From Actinomucor elegans (lineage: Eukaryota; Mucoromycota; Mucoromycetes; Mucorales; Mucoraceae), in assembly GCA_026027325.1 (NCBI GenBank), contig JAMSLZ010000001.1, forward strand, positions 992,001 to 1,056,000: a stretch of 64,000 nt of DNA, written 5' to 3'. This document shows, in pieces, positions 10,393 to 24,107 of the stretch. A model generated the notes under the pieces. The model saw nothing but the letters and a program-made list of their open reading frames with translations. It made no database searches and was not told where the DNA came from. Both the position numbers and the translations under genes were made by a program. Position 1 is the first letter of the stretch; each line of letters begins with the position of its first letter.

Positions 10393-11372
10393 CTAATAGC
10401 GATTGAAAGTGCCTTTGGTAAGGTAATTACCATTCTCTTTTCTATCTTTTGACCCATAGATACTTTTAACAGCACTGGATAAAGCAGTGTTCTTCTTCTT
10501 TTCAGCCAAGTCCTGAGACACTTTATTCATAACCGCCGCAGCAGCTGAAGATTGAATTGTAGATGCTTTTTTGGCTGTTTTATCCGGGGAATCTGAGTCT
10601 CTCTTTCTCTTTTTCTCTGTTGAAACACCATTTTTTTTATTTTCTGCCTTCTTAGCCCTTCTTTCTGCCTTTGCCTTTGCCTTCTTTTCTTCCATGACCT
10701 TTCTCATTTGTTCTTGCTCTTCTTTGGGTGGATTAATCACAATGACGTTGTTACTCTCGAAAGCTTTACCGCACTAAGTTACAAAACAATTAGCATTATG
10801 ACTTTACATATCTTTTATATCAATTCACTACTCACTGTAACGCACTCTTTGCTAGGAATCTCTTTGAGAGATTGCTCAGCAAAGACACATCCGCACGTAT
10901 CTAGGTACACGAATCGATGTTTGCCATTCATTTCCTTCATAGAGATTGGGCAGATAAATTTACTCTTAATTTGGTGCTGAAGGTTACCCATAGTCGTAGA
11001 ATCTAGGTTACTTTCCTTTTCATTGTAGGCTGGGTTAGGAGATAGGTTGAGCTTGGTTGTATCTTTGAGCGAAGTAATATGAGAACAGATCTTGTCACCA
11101 TCACCATAAATGGTAGGATCTAAAAGGTATTCAATAACGGCATCTTGATTGTATAATTTTCCAAGACCGTCGGACACTACAGGTTGTTCAAGTAAAAGCT
11201 ATTAAAAATGATCAGATCTCAAGATCAGGGCGAATGGATAAAAACCTACCTTTGATAGTGCACAATACAACCAGGAAGCAGCACGTTCAAGCTCAGGATT
11301 TAAAACAATATTCTTGGCTTTTTCTTTAACAAGTTCAATGCGTCTTGGGATGGATCCTCCGTCGTTTCCCAT
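10393..11372 (-). CDS. RTF2: Rtf2-like replication termination/fork factor
   Basis: Three exons on the reverse strand: 11250-11372, 10836-11198 and 10393-10773, with introns of 51 and 62 nt, giving 288 aa. It starts MGNDGGSIPRRIELVKEKAK and has AASWLYCALSKLLLEQPVV followed by the degenerate RING-type block FICPISMKEMNGKHRFVYLDTCGCVFAEQSLKE and CGKAFESNNVIVINPP, all hallmarks of the Rtf2 family. The C-terminal about 100 residues are Lys/Ala-rich and likely nuclear-localising. Rtf2 acts at stalled replication forks; fission yeast Rtf2 supports site-specific termination, and the human protein is removed from stalled forks. No oddities seen. Confidence 0.9.
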
Positions 11373-12933
11373 GATTTAGATTATATAGATTACAGTAATG
11401 AAAGAAAAAGAATTGCTTCGAATTAATTGTGGCAGGAATTTCATCACTAAAACAGTGAAATATTTTGATTGGTGAACGAAGATTACATAGTTTATTTGAA
11501 TCTTCACTTTATATCATTGGACAGCTGTATATGAAAAAAGGGGCCACCTCGCCACAGTGATCATTACCTACAGTTTTAGAGTGTATAAATAAAACTAAAG
11601 AGCTTCGCCTTGGGGGTTTCTACAAAAAAAAATATCCTTCTATAAAATCACATCTAGATCAGTAACCAAGAAAAGTTCAGATATAAAATGCGGGAAATCA
11701 ATGTAATAAAAAGCGTTCTTTTAGATAGACTATAGGTATAACAATAACTGTTCACAGGTATTAGATGATGCCTACCATATAGCAAATTCGTGGTTGTGGG
11801 CTTTTATGTTGTGATTTCGATTTTTGAGCGTAAAATTTTTTAATCCATAGATAATATATAGAAAATTTGTATGTATACCAATCACCATATCTTGGACAGG
11901 TCTCGTATTTGATTAGCAATCCTTGCTCAGAATGAGCTACTGCTTCAAATAAACTCTCAATACGTTTGTCTTATACGTATTTAAGGTTTTGGGTATTTTG
12001 TGACATATGAAAGGTATATCGTACTTAGAACGAACAGAGATCTCTGATCATCGTAAACAAATATATAGTATAAGAAGATAAAAATGCCTCTATAAGAAAG
12101 AGAGGTGTCCATAATTGAAAGGCTCCCATTCAAACATACTTTGGATGCTATTTGTTATACAATTAAGATATTTTTTACGAAAAATCGCCTAATGTATGAA
12201 TTTCAAACGTTGCTCTGTAGTAATTACATAATTTAGTAAAGCTGATGTGTCTCTATAGACGTGTGTAGTATATGAATCAGCAATTTAACTGTAACAAATT
12301 GTAACATGCGAAGCTCTTGGATATTCTTGTTAAACAATCAAGAGGGAAACTGGTAGTGAAAGACGTCATTGCAAGAAGAAACATACATAAAGTGAATTTG
12401 CATTTAAGTTCATTAATTTAATTGACACACGCTCGGGCTCATATTGCACAACAATATGAAACTTTTATCAAGATCTCAGATTATCGATTCTAATGAAAAA
12501 AGAAGTATATATCGGTAAATCATATACTACGAAAGGGAGATCGGACTGTGATCTACAGACATTTACTAGTATACTTCCGGTTTTCGAGCCGCGTTGTACA
12601 GTAAAGTGTTCTTCCGGCCTGCCTAAATTATTCTCCATGAAAAAGTGTCATTTGGTGAACAACATGCTTGTTCTATCAAGAATATGTACTGTTATATTAT
12701 TTCTAAAAGTGAATCAATAATACTTTAGCCGATCGCCATCGTATATATCATTATGACGATTCTAGCCTACATCCTGGTTACAACAGATTAAGTGTAACAA
12801 ACAGCTTTGTTAAGAAAATATTTATAAAATAAAACAAAAAGATTCTCAATATGACAGCCATATACTTCTTTTCTTTTCCTTTTTTTTTATTATTATTTAA
12901 TAACTAATACTATACCCTCATTTCATTCCCCTC
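11373..12933. other. Intergenic, no gene seen
   Basis: AT-rich. One 75-codon frame (12493-12720) lacks any recognisable feature. The last about 80 nt, T-rich, form the promoter of the coiled-coil gene. Confidence 0.5.
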
Positions 12934-14761
12934 ATGGCTCATTTAGAAATCAGTACAATAACTGAAAATCCTTTTCATAATGCATATTCTCAAAAATACA
13001 CACCTGAAGAATACATTCACCAAGGTTATCATAACAGTGAAGATGATAACAGTACCGTTGTCTCACCAACAACAACATGGAGATCATCCAGACGCTCATC
13101 ATATTCCTCATTGTCCTCTTCTAACACTGCAACAGCTGAAAAGAGTATAAACTGCAGCGATAAAAATGTGCTTTATCCAACTAAACAAGCGGCTTATGAA
13201 CGTATCGACTATTTGGAAGAACAAATGCGACTTCACAAAGAATCCAATGAAGCCATTGTCAAGAATATGATGCACTCTATAGACAGCTTTTTACAACAAC
13301 GACAAACTCATCCTGTAAATGAGTCAAGTAACACACAAGTACTAGTATCGGAGGGCCTGGGCAGTAGTACCCAGGCGGTAGTTGTGGATAAGTTGCTTCA
13401 ACTTGTCAGCCAATATCTCTCAAAAGGTAGGTTTTACGCATGGAATTACCTGTAATTTGAAATTAAATATACATTACAATTATTGACTAGCAGGAGATGA
13501 AACCACTCTTACCACTCAGATAATTGAAAATTGGATCCATAGTGTAACGGATCACAAGCAATCAACTAAACAAGATTTGAAAAACGTGCTGATTCCCTTA
13601 TTATTCGCGACTGAAAAGGAGCGTCAACGCAACACCCGACTCGTACAAGCCTTACAACGGTTAACCCGTCAAAAGCATACAGCTTGTCAAACAGCTAAAC
13701 AAACCAAAAAGTTTCATTCCATTCGTATGCAATCCCTGCATCAAGCTCAAATTCAAAAGCTTAAGCAGCAATGGCAAGCCAAGATCGACGCAGCTGTAGA
13801 AGAACAGCAAGAAATGGAACAGGTATTAGACGATATGCGCAGAGAAATGGAAACCATGTTAGAAGAATTGGACCAAGTAAAGCAACAAAAGGAAAGATAT
13901 CAGCAGAAGGCAAAGCGTTTAGAGCAAGACCTGATTCAATCCACTACTAATTCGGATGAAGATGCCGTGTTACAAAACTTGTTGCGCGAGGCCGAAACAC
14001 GCATTGATCAGTTGCAGGCCGACCTTGAGGATCAAATAATAAAGACCTCCAAGTTGAAACAGTCCTCGGCCAAAGATATGGAAACCATCAAATCGCGTAT
14101 GAGTACCTTGCATAGCCAGCAAGTCAGTGCATTAATTGCCGAAAAGGAAGAACTCCGATCACGTCTCGTCAAAGCAGAAAGATCTGCAGCCGAGCTCGCC
14201 TTGCTATTTGAAGTAGAGAAAAAGAAAACCGCCGTAAAGCCTCATGACAGTGAATTGGAGCACGCACTGCGCCGTACAGTGGCAGAAAAAGACGGTGAAT
14301 TGGCCAAGGCTAGATTTGAGTTGGAAAAGATGCAAAAGCATATGGAACACCTACAAACATTTTCTGAAAAACAAATGCAACGAGAGCTGGAAGCACGTAT
14401 GGAAGAGCTGGAATCTAACCTGCGTTCGGAACATCAGAAACGGTTTGATGCAAACCAAGTTCATTTGACACGAGAACTACGAGAACTTGCCGGTCAAATT
14501 GTCGAGCTGGAGGCAGAACTACAAGGCTTGGAGAGACAGCATGAACAGGATATGCGATTGGTTGAGAGCACTAAAAAGTCCCAATGGAGCGCACAGGAAA
14601 AGTTGAGCCAAAAGAAAAAAGAGTGGGATACACGAGAAACAGAGCTAAAAATGAGTATTGTAAAGGCAGATCAGAAGATTATATCACTGGAGAAAGAAGC
14701 ACTTGTTCTCTACGGCAAAAACCTCGAAATGGCACAGCATTTAGGCGAGTTAGATCCCTAA
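12934..14761 (+). CDS. Long coiled-coil protein of unknown function (586 aa)
   Basis: Two exons, 12934-13426 and 13494-14761, joined by a 67-nt intron. The acceptor is a tandem TAGCAG (13488-13493), so isoforms differing by one codon are possible. The N-terminal about 80 residues are Ser/Thr-rich and likely disordered. A short coiled coil follows (KQAAYERIDYLEEQMRLHKE). From about residue 200 to near the end the protein is an almost uninterrupted Glu/Lys/Gln/Leu coiled coil of about 370 residues, like spindle-pole, septation or cytoskeletal scaffold proteins. No motor, zinc-finger or membrane segment is visible. I cannot name it; coiled-coil similarity alone is a poor guide to orthology. Confidence 0.75.
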
Positions 14762-15859
14762 ATTAATGTATTTTATACAAATTAAATAGATAATAAATCA
14801 GCATTCTGTATACCCACACTGGTAACCTTGTTTAAGCCAGGGGGAATAGACTAAAAAAGGCACCTGCTGAATCCGATAGTATATATATTTTTTAAATAAA
14901 GAATATACAGCTTTATAAACCTACTACCTTATTGTAACTATCACATATGTGCTGCAATGTGGTTTTCCATGAATTTTCCTGCTTATCTTAGGATTTATGT
15001 CGATTCATTTTCGTTTCAGTTGCCAAAGAGAGATAGTGCATATTATATATAAACGTTGCTAATCCACAAGACAACAAACTCGTTAATCTCTAGTTTGGAA
15101 ATAAAACCCATCATGACAAAGCTCCTAATAAAATCTATAAAATCATAAAACCATGTATAATTCGACAAATAACTATGGTATACTATTATGACTCAAGTGA
15201 AGTATAAAACAAAATATGGTAATTACAAATAAAGAAAATTTCATCTATTTACCTTTATGTAGAGAGAAGCATGCATCCCTGATAAGAATACGCTTTTGGA
15301 TTTTAATCCAAAAATTTTAGAACTATTTTGCTACAATGTCTAGCACCACTCAAAAGACATTCAAATATTTTACAAAGTGTATTAAAATAGCAAAAGACAA
15401 CCGTATTTTATATGGTGCTTCCAATTCTTCAGCTTCCCTTAGCCTCCATCATACATGTATTTTAAACGCCGCAGCCTAGTATATCGATATTTGAGTGCGA
15501 TCTCGACCGATGATGAAATGTTGCATCTGTACAGTAGTCCATGCTCCGAATTGACCCTATGCAGTTAGTGATGACCTCTGATATACTCTGACATGCTGAA
15601 TATATTGAGTATTTATAACCTTCATTAATTTTATAATTGTTTCCTGATTTGATGATACTAGTCTGTTATCAGCTTTAAATCGAGACAGTGATAATTGATA
15701 CCTCTAGTTGAATACAAAATGGGATTTTTGTTTGTTTCTTCCTTGAGGGTTTTTATTGGACTAGTTTGCAAAGAAAGAAGACATTAAATACAGTACAGAA
15801 AAAAAAAGAGGGAATGATATGTGCATAAGTGTATAACAGAGTGTGGATGTGTGTGTACA
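14762..15859. other. Intergenic, no gene seen
   Basis: AT-rich spacer between the coiled-coil gene and the convergent kinase gene. It contains a copy of the dispersed CGATCTCGACCGA / CAGTAGTCCATG pair (15499-15543), also seen near 37.4 and 39.9 kb. The last part is the probable 3' UTR of the kinase gene. Confidence 0.5.
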
Positions 15860-17699
<1,840 letters not shown>

Positions 17700-19515
17700 G
17701 TTCAAAATTAAACACTTGTCTCGTCTTTTTTCTCGGCTGGGTTAACAAAAAGTTGGTCTATAGAGAAAAAGAAAGAAAATGTAATCTATGGCTGCTAGAA
17801 GGACAATAAAAAAAATTAAAAAAGCAATCGATTTCACTGATTTTGAAAGGTATACTCTAGTTATTTCAAAAAAAAGGGCTTGATCATGGAAACACGACTG
17901 TTCTATTTGTTAGAAAGTAGTAGATTATCATTTCAAGGTATTTTCAAAATCAGTGAAATTTTCGGTGTTTTTCAAAATGGGATATCCATTGACTTGTTCT
18001 TTTTAAAAAAGCATCCCTTGATGAAAGAGAGCAGGTTAATTAAGTGATCGATGCATTTTTCAAGTATAGTATATGCCCCTTCATGATTGTCGATATTTAT
18101 ATTCTGCATAGTGCGGCTATGTTGTCATCTGGCCAAACTGGCGTAAATGGCTATCATTAATCGCCATAGCAACTTCATGCAAAATCAAATAAATCGGGTC
18201 ATCATATCCACCACAAATTAGATGAATTAAGACATTTTAGCGACTATAATTGCTATAATCAGATCATGCAAATCTTCATAACAATCATAACAATCATAAC
18301 TGTCAAATAATGGTAATCAAAGTTGGCATACTTCATTGGCAGATTAAGAATTGAGTGGAAATCTCCTCTGCTGCTGCCAAGGTTTGATAGGACAAAACTA
18401 TCAAAGTCTTAAATCGCATCCATATGAAAAATAAATCAAGGTACAACTTCAATTCTCTGGAATTAAACAGAATGATATATGCTTGTTTTAATTAATAGAT
18501 CTTTGTACTTGTAGGTTGAAAATGCAAAACATTAGAAGAGTCTGAACATACTACAATTTTGCGTTCTTAAAAAATATCTTCTTAATTAACCACTACCAAA
18601 CGTATGTCGCTTAAAATGTAAATAAATTATCCAAACTTTTTTTTATTAGTTTTTCAAGGTACATTGAAAATAAAATGAAAGAGAACAAGTATTATCCCTG
18701 TTAGTTTTGTCTTTAGCTCAACCCATTGCTAGTTGTAATATAGTTCTAGTTTCATTGTTTCAAATTAAAAATATACTCGCTCATTCACCCTGTAACCAAA
18801 GCTTTTCCAACCTGTTAACACTTTCAGCTGTCCTAATTGGTGTTCTCGTTTATCCTTATCGCCTATAGTTATGGTTATTCCTCCTGGAACATTCTAGAAT
18901 TCCACAGTTGTCCTGATCATCGTGACATAATAGACAGTAACTGCCATTGAAATTTTTTTATCACATCACGTACTTGTTCTAAATTTACCTGCTCAAAACA
19001 CTTTGATATACTAAGCCCATAACTTTCTACATTCAATTCCTTTTGAGAACTGTTCAAAGCCCAGTAACTGTAATCACTGCTTCCATTTCACCTTCAGTAT
19101 GACTACTATCTTACTGATATTCATCCAAATCAATGCCTTTCTGAGTATTCCACAATCAACTGAATTTATTTTCGTGTTTTTTGACTATTATGCTCTGATC
19201 GTAAAAGAAAAATTTCCACACATATACTTTTGAAACAATAGTTTCGTTGCTATAGAGAGCTGGACAAACTATAGTGATTTTCAGTGATGGATCTTGGAAT
19301 ATAGAAAGGAGTAAGTCTATACAGTACATTACATCGAAAGCTATTGGTATTGCTTGTTCATTCAAAATAAGCAAGTATCTGGAAACTTTTTTTAAACTTT
19401 TTTGCATCAGTGAAATAATAATGAAAAGTTGTTGTTAAAGAGACCCCAAACTTGGCATAAATGTTGTTTGAGGATATCTATTCGTAGTAAGTAAAGTAAA
19501 AGCAGAAAGTTAATA
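17700..19515. other. Gene-poor region with a short inverted repeat and decayed coding traces
   Basis: No intact gene. It holds the 18-bp inverted repeat at 17831-17959 (listed separately). On the reverse strand, about 18780-19407 carries a broken frame: an 83-codon piece starting MQKSLKKVSRYLLIL, then fragments such as KGIDLDEYQ and NLEQVRDVIKKFQWQ interrupted by stops and frame changes. This looks like an old pseudogene of unknown origin. Confidence 0.4.
17831..17959. repeat. Short inverted repeat (18-bp perfect arms)
   Basis: ATTTCACTGATTTTGAAA at 17831-17848 is the exact reverse complement of 17942-17959; the whole structure spans 129 bp. It lies just upstream of the LAMMER kinase start (17699, reverse). 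It could be a tiny MITE-like element or a cruciform/regulatory palindrome. Confidence 0.6.
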
Positions 19516-20551
19516 GTGTGTACTCTCACTTTTGTTCCTTATAACTTCCTTGAGCCTATTTGGCATATTTGTAACTAAGATCTTCAAGTATTCATGTTCG
19601 AATTTGAGTTTCCACCTTTCTGCTTATAAACAAACCTTCAACTACTCCTCAGTAATAAAGCAGGCTCTTTTCTTCTCGATCCTTCTTTTCAAATAGGGCC
19701 AAATATTCTCAATAATATTTGTATCAGAACTTTATGCAGGCCAATAGTTAAAGTCTTTGATACAATACCAATGCCTGTACCAAGTGGAATATCTAACCTA
19801 GGGACAGATAGCATTATCTTAATAATGAATGAAGCCACACTGCATTTCGCCATTCAAAATTCAGTATCAAAAAATGGATTTGCTATATAAGTTTTCGATA
19901 TACGTGTCTACATTCATACTTTTAAATATCTTCATTAACCCAAAATCTTCAATTGATACACAACCCCAAATCATCATCGATCCTTTGTTCCACTTATAAG
20001 TGAGTTTGATCATTGCTTGACCATACCTCTTTCCGTCATTTCAGATTTCTCTACCAGCGTCGTTGTTGTTGGTGGCGGTAAACCTTTACCATATGTCTAA
20101 ATAACATACACCCGTCATTCAAGCAACCAGTTGGCTTTGCCTTTGGCCCACTGAATTTTTTTTTTAACTTTACGGTCTGCTGTCAAATCAGGTTTGTGTG
20201 TTGGAATATACGATTCACAGCCTAGTTCTTTGATGCATTTGGCCATGGTCTTCATAAAGATGAGAATATCGGCTGATTCAAGCTTGGCCAAACGTTATTA
20301 GATAAGTGGGGTTTAATTAACGTATAGTATTTCTCTTTCAAGGATTAGTACCAGCTTTAGACATAATCCTTGACCTACCGCAGCGTGGAGCATTGTTCAC
20401 ACTATTTAATTTTTTTTTTTTTTTTTTTTTTTACAGTCGTGTACATCGATGAGGGAATACCTGTTAATTGCGAAATCCCAGTTTGCTACATACCAGATTC
20501 AAAACGCTCGACAATTCGTCCTTTATCGACTTCAGAGTATTTGGTGTTCAT
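19516..20551 (-). pseudogene. Tc1/mariner-type transposase remnant
   Basis: Read in reverse from ATG 20549-20551, pieces in several frames follow the order of a Tc1-type transposase. They run: an N-terminal helix-turn-helix (EVDKGRIVERFESG, then QTGISQLTGIPSS), a CGRSRIMSK basic block, the middle core (MMIWGCVSIEDFGLMKIF), and the region around the last catalytic acidic residue (FNYWPA ... NIIENIWPYLKRRI). The end resembles PNRLKEVI. Multiple stops, frameshifts and a T-run insertion (20410-20432) inactivate it. I could not find convincing terminal inverted repeats, so element borders are unknown. Confidence 0.7.
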
Positions 20552-20921
20552 AGAACAATGAACTTTAACCTACTTAGAGGATCTACTTGTAATATTTGAC
20601 AAAAACATGACTGGTTATGTATCAATTATCAAAATACAACAAGTAATGTACTAGCGTTAAAACCTTTATTGATTAGAGACTTATTCCCTACTTTATGTTA
20701 TACTTCTTGTTTATTGATATATAGAATATACCATTTAGCGCGCTAGAAATATATTGTGCGTAAAAAGTTCGGATGACAGGTTTCAAGTTGGTGTGTTAGA
20801 TTTTGTCAAAGCCACTTGTTAAACAATTGAAGGCAACTTGCCTTTAGCAGGTTTCTCTACAAGATAAAAATATATTATTTGTTCTATTTCGATCAACTTT
20901 TTATAAATGATCAATATGATG
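20552..20921. other. Intergenic, no gene seen
   Basis: Flank of the dead Tc1-type element; AT-rich, nothing supported. Confidence 0.5.
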
Positions 20922-21317
20922 TTAGTATATAGAAAAATGAAAAAATAAGCTTATCTTGACCATATTCTCTACAGGCTCATCTTCAGTATCTCTGCCTTTC
21001 AAACATGATCTTATCTAGTATAACAGTGAGGTAAATGCTAAGTGAAAGACTTTCATCAAAATATGAAAAAAGTTTTACCATCTGCATTTTATTATGATCA
21101 CTAACTTTAACAGAAGCTTCAGGAAGCTTTCTATTTTTACCTGAATCTATTGTAAAACTTGCATAGCACTTCAATCCTTGAACGTTAACTATATCACAAT
21201 TATAATAATACGTTGTATTATTGGATATTTTTCGTTCTATGCAAAAAACTGGTTAGCTGCTTACACATAATGAACATCACCAAGCCTACCCGTTGTGGTT
21301 TTGAGTGTTTTAAACAT
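20922..21317 (-). CDS. Possible small spliced gene, FLYWCH-like zinc-binding pattern (92 aa)
   Basis: Three exons can be joined in frame: 21290-21317, 21079-21236 and 20922-21014, with introns of 53 and 64 nt, both GT-AG. The product starts MFKTLKTTTE and contains TTYYYNCDIVNVQGLKCYASF ending in VKVSDHNKMQM. This Cys-x9-Cys ... His-Asn layout recalls FLYWCH/MULE-type zinc fingers, though the final His of the usual HNH is Lys. Alternative splicing of the last exon toward 20860 is possible. It could be the DNA-binding remnant of a transposase. The start overlaps, antisense, a forward-strand frame at 21271, so at least one of the two models may be wrong. Confidence 0.35.
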
Positions 21318-21829
21318 TCTTTTAATTCACCAGAAATACTACTGGCTTTGTCGAGGGAGCGCTAATCAAGCTAGTGAACAAGTTTAATGTAGATCATCCA
21401 GAATTTTACCTTCAGAAGAGTTTTTATGCTCTCAATGTGATACATTCTTACGATCATTGAAAGATGATCACTCATTTTGTCGTCGGTTACTGCAGTAGCT
21501 TTCACGATCTTCGCATATATAAAAGTAGTCCGTTGTTTTATCAGCTAACAAGTACTTTCAGTACGGTGAATAGCTGGCTGCTGGCTCTATCTATCGAACA
21601 TCAACGATTGTCGTACCTATTATTAAGAAAAAAGCCTGTGGTAACTCTCTTTATATGATAGACGTTCAATTTTATTTGTTTCGGCAAAGTTAACCCTGAA
21701 TACTGTAATGATATTTTGAAGGGATGTTGGCCGAGTTTGAAGGAACTGATGCATCCAATAGCATTTACAGCTGACATAGAAAAGGCGAATATGCAGATTA
21801 AACAGAAAGATCAGCGCAACAAAGACTAG
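21271..21829 (+). pseudogene. Broken or multi-exon Cys-rich reading frame, unknown function
   Basis: Several coding-like forward pieces follow one another. First, from ATG 21271, CGFECFKHSFNSPEILLAL. Then, after a TTTTACCTTCAG acceptor, EEFLCSQCDTFLRSLKDDHSFC. Then SWLLALSIEHQRLSYLLLRKK. Last, after a GCAAAG acceptor, VNPEYCNDILKGCWPSLKELMHP ending at TAG near 21829. The Cys/His spacing suggests a zinc-binding protein. I could not join the first two pieces with a normal intron in frame, so it may be decayed. No family recognised. Confidence 0.3.
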
Positions 21830-23211
21830 GAGATCCAGAGCATTAATGTAGTTTGGCAGTGTTAATCTATCTGTGATTATTTGTTTGATTTTAGAATTTG
21901 AAAATCAACATTGATAGATCTGAATTCTACTATTATTGTTCAAATGGTTTATTAGGAAACGATGATCAAAGTCGGCAATCCATATTAGCACTCGACAGGA
22001 CTCTTGGAGATAACAAAGTATACTTGAATCAACGGAGCATTATATAGCTTTAAAACTTGGGATATAAGCAAAAATGAATGTTTCCCAAGAAAAGTGATGG
22101 GATCACATATGTAGAAACTACAAATTTCCGAAAGTAATATAAGAATACCAAGCGCAAATGTGCACTTGCAATCTTGTATATGCTAATTCCCAATTGTTGA
22201 GCCTCAAAGCTATTGACTTGGGAGGGGGACAATTATAGATATTTCGGCGAATCGCAGTCCAACGTTGTATCATATCCATAATGAACTGCTGCATCTGATA
22301 TCTCAAATATATAGCGATATTTTCTGTATAGCCCCTTCATTAGCCAAATGATTACTAGTTTTCTTAACCCATATACTTGACTAAACTATTCTTAATTTAT
22401 AAATATATTTGTGTGTATAGTATAGACTAGCATAATTATTAGCCTTGGGGTGGTATTAATATGCGTTTGATAACTGAATTGAGAACAGATTTTACAATCG
22501 CTCAATCATGTGCCTTTCCTAAGGGTGTTTTGATAGTCTTTTGTGTTGATTCTGTCGAAGAAGCAGCTGATCGTTAGATATCCCAGAAATAACAATCTAC
22601 ATAATATCTAGAACCATTTGTTTTTGTCTCGTCATATATTCGTAAAGCAATCATCCGCATGTCTTAATAGTTATGGTGCAGGCATTCTGGATAAGGTTGG
22701 CGAATGATCATCCTTCATTTTGGTGAACTCGCTTTAGTAGTTTTTTTGTTTTCTAATCCATTGATATACTCGTTTAAGGTTTTCTCGCAATTCTACTGGT
22801 GAGGTATCCAAAAGACCAAAAGCAAATCGGTATCCTCGTGCCGTATGTATGTGCTGGGGCCTTGTCGTATGACTCAGTTGTATGTCTTCTTATTCTACAA
22901 TGATGCGGTCAAGAAGAAAGAGAAAAAGAAAAGATATTAAATGGAAAACTTGATAAGCATGTATCACAAAACTAGGGTCGGAGTGGGATCAGTAAGCTTG
23001 AATGATTTGCAATGCAAACAATGAAGAAACTTGTTTTATAGGGAGGTTCATTGGGCGCGCGTAATAGCGCGACAACGGCCGAAATAGCGCGACATTCCAT
23101 TTTGCTGATCCCTTTGGAAAGTCACAACCAATGAATAGTAAGTGTGTCGTCATTTAAACACTGGAAATAGGGTATTTTCTCTTCTTTCTCTTTTCCTTAC
23201 ACTAAAATAAG
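21830..23211. other. Gene-poor region with one coding-like fragment
   Basis: On the reverse strand, 22728-22892 encodes an open piece including TARGYRFAFGLLDTSPVEL and ENLKRVYQWIRKQKNY, with no start or neighbouring exons found; probably a gene fragment. The end of the stretch (23040-23100) is unusually GC-rich and carries two copies of AATAGCGCGACA, just upstream of the ABC ATPase gene. Confidence 0.4.
23061..23095 (+). promoter_or_regulatory. Direct repeat AATAGCGCGACA x2 upstream of ABC gene
   Basis: Two exact 12-bp copies within 35 bp, preceded by GGGCGCGCG, stand out in AT-rich sequence about 120-150 nt before the start codon at 23212. CGCG-containing repeats at this distance suggest a transcription-factor site; the factor is unknown. 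Confidence 0.4.
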
Positions 23212-24103
23212 ATGGCTATGTTTCAGGCTCATAATATATCATTACAATTACCTGATGGTAGATGGTTATTTCAAGATATATCTTTTGATCTAGATGAAGG
23301 TCAAACTTTGGTAATGCGTGGACCAAGTGGTGTTGGGTAACCTATTTCTTGGGTTGTACAATTGAGTGCAAAAAATGGTTAATTTGAATTTATACAGAAA
23401 AACGACGCTGTTAAAGTGTCTTGCAGAACTGATACCTTACGAGAAAGGTTACTCTACTTTACATGATAAAGATGTAAAAGATTATACAGTACCAGTGTGG
23501 AGGTCGCGTGTCATGTATGTACCTCAAAGACCTTCAGTCCATCCCGGCACTCCAAACGACTTTTTCAATATGGTCAAGAAATTTGCTAGTCATAAGAATA
23601 AACAGCTAGGCGATCCTGTATGCGATATCAATTAGGCAAAATAGTTCCTAGACTAACTTCTGTATGATTACAGGTAAAGATTAGTAGCGATTGGAATTTA
23701 TCTGAAGATCATTTCCGTGAAAAGTGGAGTAATCTATCCGGTGGAGAAATGCAAAGAGTCAATTTGGCCATAGCATTAGCACTTAATCCTGATGTCTTGC
23801 TACTAGATGGTATTAATCTTTTTTTTTTTTTTTTTTCCTTGGCTATAATTCAGAATGGGTTTCGATTAACACGTCATTACAATAGAGCCCACTTCAGCCC
23901 TAGATCCAGAATCAGCTCAACTAGTAGAAAAGACATTGAAATCAAAAACATGTGTGTGGATTACGCACGACGATAGACAGCAAGAAAGAGTAGCAACTCA
24001 TACCCTCCATCTGACCCGTTCTCATGCACCAACACCGGCCGATTCAGCGAGTTCTAACGAAGAAGAAAGCAGTAGTTCTATTACAATCAAAATGACCCCT
24101 TAA
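23212..24103 (+). CDS. Stand-alone ABC-type ATPase (bacterial FetA/YbbL or plant STAR1-like)
   Basis: Four exons: 23212-23336, 23398-23617, 23674-23809, 23886-24103, giving 232 aa. The intron after GVG splits the Walker A motif, restored as GPSGVGKTTLLK. Other motifs: Q-loop region MYVPQRPSVHPGTP, signature LSGGEMQRVNLAIALA, Walker B LLLDEPTSALDPES and H-loop WITHDD, so all ATPase elements are intact. There is no transmembrane domain and no permease gene nearby. Similar single-domain ATPases pair with a separate small membrane protein (FetB/STAR2) in metal or UDP-sugar export, but I infer this only from size and motifs. The C-terminus is Ser/Glu-rich. The stop codon lies 4 bp from that of the convergent methyltransferase. 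Confidence 0.85.
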
Positions 24104-24107
24104 TCTT

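Noticed and set aside
12493..12720. 75-codon forward frame
   Set aside because: No homology signal recognised and isolated in non-coding sequence.
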